From the NCBI GenBank assembly GCA_017882065.1, contig JADGQD010000019.1, positions 1 through 16,983 on the forward strand: a stretch of 16,983 nucleotides of DNA, given 5' to 3'. Numbering within the stretch: the stretch's first letter is position 1; every line of letters begins with the position of its first letter. A program made the translations under genes and the position numbers. Below, piece by piece: positions 12,820-16,983 of the stretch. The stretch is from Anaerolineales bacterium (GTDB lineage Bacteria; Chloroflexota; Anaerolineae; Anaerolineales; Villigracilaceae). The notes beneath the pieces were generated by a model, which searched no databases, was not told where the DNA came from, and worked only from the letters and a program-made list of their open reading frames with translations.

Positions 12820-13116
12820 CGAGATTTAGCAGGAATCATAGCTAGAGAAGGAATGCAGGGCGAATATGAATACAATCGAATTTTCAATCTTGGCTACGTG
12901 GATGATGCCTTCGCAAAAGAATCCTCCTACACCAAACAGCGCGAAACAGAGCTGGAAGTCCTTACCGACCCATCCATCAAACTAGCCATTCAAGCAAGCA
13001 ACAGCGAACTGATCACCTTCGCAGAACTTCAGAAATACCTTCTGCTTTTCATCCTTCATCTTTCATCCTTTCAGAGGAACACATGTCACATATTGACGAT
13101 CTTATTTCACAACTAA
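12820..13116 (+). pseudogene. Unidentified open frame, probably a 3' gene remnant
   Basis: The frame is open from the TGA at 12817-12819 to 13116. It encodes an amphipathic, charged stretch (REGMQGEYEYNRIFNLGYVD and then KQRETELEVLTDPSIKLAIQ, ending ITFAELQKY) that reads like real protein. I do not recognise its family. The only ATG (12853) has AAGGA directly against it, too close to serve as a ribosome binding site. Beyond about 13045 the frame runs into heptamer repeats and overlaps the GH3 start by 34 bases, so the last 20 or so residues are unlikely to be genuine. I take it for the tail of a gene whose 5' part was lost, perhaps in the same event that produced the chimera upstream. A small novel gene cannot be excluded. 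Confidence 0.35.
13048..13068 (+). repeat. Three tandem heptamers (TTCATCC type)
   Basis: TTCATCC, TTCATCT and TTCATCC follow one another directly, with a further partial TTTCAGA, just before the ribosome binding site (AGAGGA, 13073-13078) of the GH3 gene. Short heptameric tandem repeats of this style occur between genes in some cyanobacteria and Chloroflexota. Confidence 0.6.
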
Positions 13117-15722
13117 CTCTCGACGAAAAAATATCCATGCTTGCGGGCGCGGACCTGTGGCACAGTGTTGCCATTCCACGTTTGGGCATCCCACAATTCA
13201 AAATGACCGATGGTCCAAACGGCGTGCGCGGTGCCTGGGGAAGCATGTCCACGCAATCAGTAGTCACCCCCGTTGGCGTTGCACTTGGCGCAACATGGAA
13301 TCCTAACTTGGTTGAAAAAATTGGCAATGTACTTGCTGATGAATTAAAAGCTAAAGGCTCTCATGTCCTGCTTGCCCCCACTGTCAACATTCACCGAACA
13401 CCCATTGCAGGACGTAACTTCGAATGTTATTCCGAAGACCCATTTCTGAGCGGTATGATCGCCAGCGCATATATCAAAGGGATTCAAGATAACGGTGTGG
13501 GCGCGTGCATTAAACATTTTGTTGCCAACGACCAGGAATACGAAAGATTCTCGATCAGCTCCGAAGTAACCGAACGCACCCTGCGCGAGATCTATCTTGA
13601 ACCATTCCGTATCGCGATTAAGAATTCAAAACCATGGTCGATCATGGCCGCGTACAACCGCGTCAATGGAACCTATGCCTGCGAGAATAATCATTCCTTG
13701 CTTGAAATTCTCAAAGGAGAGTGGGGCTTTGAGGGTATCGTTATGTCGGACTGGTTCGGCACATATGATGAAGCAGTTCCTACAAGCGGACTTGATCTTG
13801 AAATGCCTGGCCCCGCACGCTGGATGTCACATGCAGTTGTAAAAAAAGCGCTTGACAATGGCGCACTCACCGAAGCCTTGATAAATGATAAAGTCCGCCG
13901 CTTGCTTAATTTGATGGAAAAAGCAGGCTTATTTGAAAACCCAACCCTGCGGCCTGAACGGGCGGAGGACAAACCCCAGCATCGCAAGATCGTTCGCGAG
14001 GCCGCGTGTGAAGCGATTGTCCTATTAAAAAATGACGGCACGCTTCCGCTTAAGAAAGTCAAATCTATTGCGGTTATTGGCCCATATGCAAATCAGACGC
14101 AAATTCTTGGTGGCGGCAGTTCAAACGTTACACCGCTTTATGTCATCACCCCTCTTGAAGGGATCAAGAATCGCGCAGGCAAAAATATCAAAGTGGATTT
14201 TGCGCCTGGATGTTTTATCCACAAAAACCTGCCTGCTCCTGCCCCCGAAACATTATCCACCTCCGAAGGACGAATTGGACTAAACCTCAGCCTGTTCAAC
14301 GGAACGAAATTATCTGGCGCCCCTGTTTATTCTGAAGTGACAACCCGTGTTCAGCACGGATGGTTTCACACCTCCGTTCCCAATGCAGATCAAGAATCTT
14401 TCTCCATGCGTCTGGAGGGATTCTTCACACCCCAGGAATCAGGCACGCACATCCTCTCGCTTTCAGCCGTTGGCTGGGGCAAACTTTATCTGGATGGCAG
14501 ACTGATCATAGACCATTCATCCGATACAGATATGGGCAAGCAGCTTACCAGCGAGTTAAAACTAGAAGGTGGAAAATCCTATCCCATCAAAATGGAATAT
14601 TACTGGAAAGGCAACCCGCGCTACCGAGGCGTTAGCATTGGCCACGAACCTCCACAACCGAAAGATCCTATTGCAGATGCAGTGAAACTTGCAAAGAAAG
14701 CGGATGTCGTCGTGCTGGTTGCAAGCCTGACCGGCGAATGGGAATCTGAAGGCTTCGATCGTGCAGACATGAATCTCCCAGGCGCACAAAACGAACTCAT
14801 CGAGCGTGTTACCAAAGCCAATAAAAATACGATCGTTGTTTTGAATGTTGGCTCCCCCGTTGAAATGCCATGGATCGAAAAAGTGCCTGCCGTGATCCAG
14901 CTCTGGTACAACAGCCAGGAACAAGGCAATGCCCTCGCTGATATATTGTTCGGCGATGAGAACCCATCTGGCAAATTGCCCATTACCTTCCCTGTACGCT
15001 TGCAGGATAACCCCGCCTATATTAACTATCCTGGCGAGAATGGCAAAGTTCAATATGGTGAAGGGATCTTTGTTGGCTATCGCTATTATGATAGGAAGGA
15101 AGTAGTTCCGCTTTTCCCCTTCGGTCATGGGCTTTCCTACACCACATTCAAATACAGCAACCTGCATTTGATCAAAAGATCAATTACACCAGATCAAACC
15201 CTCACCGTAAAAGTGGATGTAACCAACACAGGAAAAGTTTTGGGCAAGGAAATCGTCCAACTCTATGTGCGCGACATACAGTCCACCTTTGCGCGCCCTG
15301 AAAAAGAACTCAAGGCATTTGATAAAGTTGAGCTTAAACCAAAACAAACCAAAACTATTAAGTTCACTCTCAACCGCGAAGCCTTCTGGTATTTTGACAC
15401 AATAAAGAATGCATGGTCAACGGAAGCCGGTGATTTTGAGATCCTCATAGGAGCATCCAGCCGTGACATAAGATTGAACGGGAATGTCACCCTTGAGCCA
15501 GAGAAACGCACCGCGCGTCTGCATGCAGGTCTTACCATCAGCACCCTCCTCAATGACCCGAACGGCCGCGCTATTCTCTCAAAACATATTGGCGGCTTCC
15601 TGCTCATGGAGGATATGAACATGGCTGCCGATCTAACCCTTGAACAAGTTGCACACAATCATCCGAGCTATGTGCCGCAGGAAATGGTTGAAAAAATAGA
15701 AAAAGAACTAGCAAGGTATTAA
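13083..15722 (+). CDS. GH3 beta-glucosidase with PA14 insert and fibronectin III-like domain
   Basis: An 879-residue beta-glucosidase of family GH3, which releases glucose from the non-reducing end of cellobiose and related beta-glucosides. The (beta/alpha)8 domain (about 1-300) has KMTDGPNGVRG, LLAPTVNIHRTPIAGRNFE, KHFVANDQE and the nucleophile D223 in GIVMSDWFG. The second domain has EAIVLLKNDGTLPL and is split by a PA14 module (about 397-523) that shapes the substrate pocket. It resumes with GEWESEGFDRADMNLPG, where the acid/base is E554 or E556, and then LWYNSQEQGNALADILFGD and FPFGHGLSYT. A fibronectin III-like domain (about 700-797) and a helical tail follow. There is no signal peptide, so it acts on imported sugars. 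AGAGGA supports the ATG. The sequence is visibly richer in A/T and AAA codons than its neighbours, which may mean separate ancestry. It belongs to a different GH3 branch from the fragment in the upstream chimera. Confidence 0.96.
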   Translation: MSHIDDLISQLTLDEKISMLAGADLWHSVAIPRLGIPQFKMTDGPNGVRGAWGSMSTQSVVTPVGVALGATWNPNLVEKIGNVLADELKAKGSHVLLAPTVNIHRTPIAGRNFECYSEDPFLSGMIASAYIKGIQDNGVGACIKHFVANDQEYERFSISSEVTERTLREIYLEPFRIAIKNSKPWSIMAAYNRVNGTYACENNHSLLEILKGEWGFEGIVMSDWFGTYDEAVPTSGLDLEMPGPARWMSHAVVKKALDNGALTEALINDKVRRLLNLMEKAGLFENPTLRPERAEDKPQHRKIVREAACEAIVLLKNDGTLPLKKVKSIAVIGPYANQTQILGGGSSNVTPLYVITPLEGIKNRAGKNIKVDFAPGCFIHKNLPAPAPETLSTSEGRIGLNLSLFNGTKLSGAPVYSEVTTRVQHGWFHTSVPNADQESFSMRLEGFFTPQESGTHILSLSAVGWGKLYLDGRLIIDHSSDTDMGKQLTSELKLEGGKSYPIKMEYYWKGNPRYRGVSIGHEPPQPKDPIADAVKLAKKADVVVLVASLTGEWESEGFDRADMNLPGAQNELIERVTKANKNTIVVLNVGSPVEMPWIEKVPAVIQLWYNSQEQGNALADILFGDENPSGKLPITFPVRLQDNPAYINYPGENGKVQYGEGIFVGYRYYDRKEVVPLFPFGHGLSYTTFKYSNLHLIKRSITPDQTLTVKVDVTNTGKVLGKEIVQLYVRDIQSTFARPEKELKAFDKVELKPKQTKTIKFTLNREAFWYFDTIKNAWSTEAGDFEILIGASSRDIRLNGNVTLEPEKRTARLHAGLTISTLLNDPNGRAILSKHIGGFLLMEDMNMAADLTLEQVAHNHPSYVPQEMVEKIEKELARY

Positions 15723-15749
15723 ATAGACCTCATGCGAAAGTCTTTTTTA

Positions 15750-15817
15750 CCACAGAGATCACTGAGAAATAAAAAGAGTAAAGGGCCTTTTCTCAAAGGT
15801 ACCTGTGCACTCTGTGG
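15750..15817. repeat. Decayed dispersed palindrome (CCACAGAG...CTCTGTGG)
   Basis: The arms CCACAGAG (15750-15757) and CTCTGTGG (15810-15817) are perfectly complementary, with an inner pair TGAGAA (15763-15768) and TTCTCA (15790-15795). They form a long, interrupted hairpin of 68 bases between the GH3 and GH94 genes. Its wording matches a CCACAGAGACACAGAG-type palindrome that I recall as scattered between genes in many environmental bacteria. It might also attenuate transcription into the GH94 gene. Confidence 0.55.
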
Positions 15818-15880
15818 CCGTCTTAAACCCACTTATGCAAGCGGTCTAATCAAAAACACACTTATATCAAAGGATAACTT

Positions 15881-16983
15881 ATGAAATATGGCCATTTTGA
15901 CGACACGCAACGCGAGTATGTCATCGAACGTCCCGACACTCCCCTGCCCTGGATCAACTACTTGGGCTGTGAGAATCACTTCGGGATTATCTCCAATACC
16001 GCCGGCGGGTACTCATTTTACAAAGATGCCCGCTTGCGCCGATTGACCCGCTACCGCTACAACAATGCACCCCTGGATTCTGGTGGACGTTGCATTTACC
16101 TGCGGGATGATGATACCGCTTTGCATTCGTCCGGCCCTTTATTTTGGTCGCCGTCATGGCAGCCGGTGCGCCGTCCGCTGGACGAGTACGAGTGCCGCCA
16201 CGGAATGGGGTATACCGTCATCCGCTCCAAACTGACCGGGATCGAGGCCCGGACCCGTTTCTTTATCCCCCTCGGCGAAGACCTGGAAATCTGGGAACTG
16301 ACCCTGACGAACCAGCGTGAAGGACCGGCAAACCTGTCTGTTTTCTCGGCTGTAGAATTTTGCCTGTGGGACGCCCAGGACGATGCCACCAATTTCCAGC
16401 GGAATTACTCCATTGGCGAAGTTGAAGTTGTTGACGGTGTAATCTACCACAAGAGCGAATATCGCGAACGCCGGAATCATTTTGCCTACTTTGCCTGCTC
16501 CGAACCGCTGGCCGGGTTCGACACCCAGCGCGAAGCCTTCCTTGGTCCCTATCGGGGCTGGGATTCACCACGGGCTGTGGAAAAAGGGCAAATGTCAAAC
16601 TCGCTCGCACTTGGCTGGCAGCCCATCGGTGCACAGCACGTCAAAGTCCAGTTGAAGGCGGGAGAACATAAGAAGATCATCTTTGTCCTCGGATACCACG
16701 AAAACCCGCAGGATGAAAAATTCGACCCGCCGGATTCGCAGGTCATCAACAAGCGCACCGTCAAACCAGTGATTGCCCGTTATTTGCAGACCGATGAAGT
16801 GGAGGCGGCTTTCCAGGCGCTGCGGACCTACTACGCCGCGTTACTGGACAAACTGCAAGTAACCACGCCGGATGTCCACACGAACCGCATGGTGAACATC
16901 TGGAACGCTTACCAGATGATGGTGACATTCAATTTCTCGCGTTCGGCTTCGTATTTCGAATCGGGGATAGGGCGTGGCATGGG
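15881..16983 (+). CDS. GH94 cellobiose phosphorylase (3' truncated by the window)
   Basis: The frame is open from ATG 15881 to the right edge: 367 codons of an enzyme that is normally about 810 residues. It converts cellobiose and phosphate to alpha-glucose-1-phosphate and glucose (EC 2.4.1.20), saving ATP compared with hydrolysis. The sequence follows known cellobiose phosphorylases closely: KYGHFDDTQREYVI (2-15), PWINYLGCENHFGIISNTAG (25-44), GYSFYKDARLRRLTRYRYNN (45-64), EFCLWDAQDDATNFQRNYSIG, IYHKSEYRERRNHFAYF, and finally MVNIWNAYQMMVTFNFSRSA with ESGIGRGMG at the edge. Only the N-terminal beta-sandwich, linker and start of the (alpha/alpha)6 barrel are visible; the catalytic Asp lies beyond the window. 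Cytoplasmic, with no signal peptide. AAAGGA about seven bases upstream supports the start. With GH3 and GH130 it forms an intracellular beta-disaccharide breakdown set. Confidence 0.95.
   Translation, partial: MKYGHFDDTQREYVIERPDTPLPWINYLGCENHFGIISNTAGGYSFYKDARLRRLTRYRYNNAPLDSGGRCIYLRDDDTALHSSGPLFWSPSWQPVRRPLDEYECRHGMGYTVIRSKLTGIEARTRFFIPLGEDLEIWELTLTNQREGPANLSVFSAVEFCLWDAQDDATNFQRNYSIGEVEVVDGVIYHKSEYRERRNHFAYFACSEPLAGFDTQREAFLGPYRGWDSPRAVEKGQMSNSLALGWQPIGAQHVKVQLKAGEHKKIIFVLGYHENPQDEKFDPPDSQVINKRTVKPVIARYLQTDEVEAAFQALRTYYAALLDKLQVTTPDVHTNRMVNIWNAYQMMVTFNFSRSASYFESGIGRGM

Noticed and set aside
14562..15167. 201-residue minus-strand frame
   Set aside because: Antisense to the conserved C-terminal GH3 domain; no independent support.

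Overview
The window looks like chromosomal DNA from an anaerobic, saccharolytic Chloroflexota bacterium, probably of the Anaerolineae. That placement is an inference from the gene mix: a corrinoid-enzyme reactivation pair, GH130 and GH94 phosphorylases, a membrane-anchored protein with tandem C-terminal-type surface domains, and heptamer repeats. No rRNA or other marker gene is present to confirm it.

Layout. (1) 1-860: the 3' end of an unidentified gene, its terminator, and a 634-nt group IIC intron that lacks a reverse transcriptase and sits just past the terminator. (2) 862-5448, all on the minus strand: in transcription order, a MetH-activation-domain protein, a [2Fe-2S]/ASKHA reactivator of corrinoid enzymes (RACE, DUF4445) and galactokinase form one tightly overlapping unit that ends in a terminator. 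A PIG-L/LmbE deacetylase and a small ABM-domain protein follow as a second unit. (3) 5642-7180, minus: a membrane-anchored extracellular protein with three tandem domains of exactly 152-residue period. (4) 7505-9577, plus: a cytoplasmic prolyl oligopeptidase. (5) 9696-16983: a beta-linked disaccharide utilisation locus. A GH130 mannosylglucose phosphorylase lies on the minus strand, divergent from a LacI-type regulator. The regulator is followed on the plus strand by a chimeric pseudogene, an unidentified open frame, a GH3 beta-glucosidase with a PA14 insert, and the start of a GH94 cellobiose phosphorylase that runs off the right edge.

How the genes work together. In region 5 the LacI protein probably senses a cello-oligosaccharide. 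Its own promoter carries a perfect 16-bp palindrome identical in core to the CebR/CelR operator of actinobacterial cellulose utilisers, placed right after the predicted transcription start. Cellobiose would be phosphorolysed by GH94 to glucose-1-phosphate and glucose, other beta-glucosides hydrolysed by GH3, and mannosylglucose phosphorolysed by GH130 to mannose-1-phosphate and glucose. The expected transporter is missing: only the lipoprotein signal and first part of an SBP_bac_5-type solute-binding protein survive, fused in frame to the C-terminal domain of a different GH3 enzyme.

Most notable points are the ORF-less IIC intron, the transporter/GH3 chimera with a one-base frameshift in its signal peptide, the CebR-type operator, and three genes whose -10-like hexamer lies only 6-7 nt before the start codon, suggesting leaderless mRNAs. 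I see no tRNA, rRNA, CRISPR array or intact transposase.
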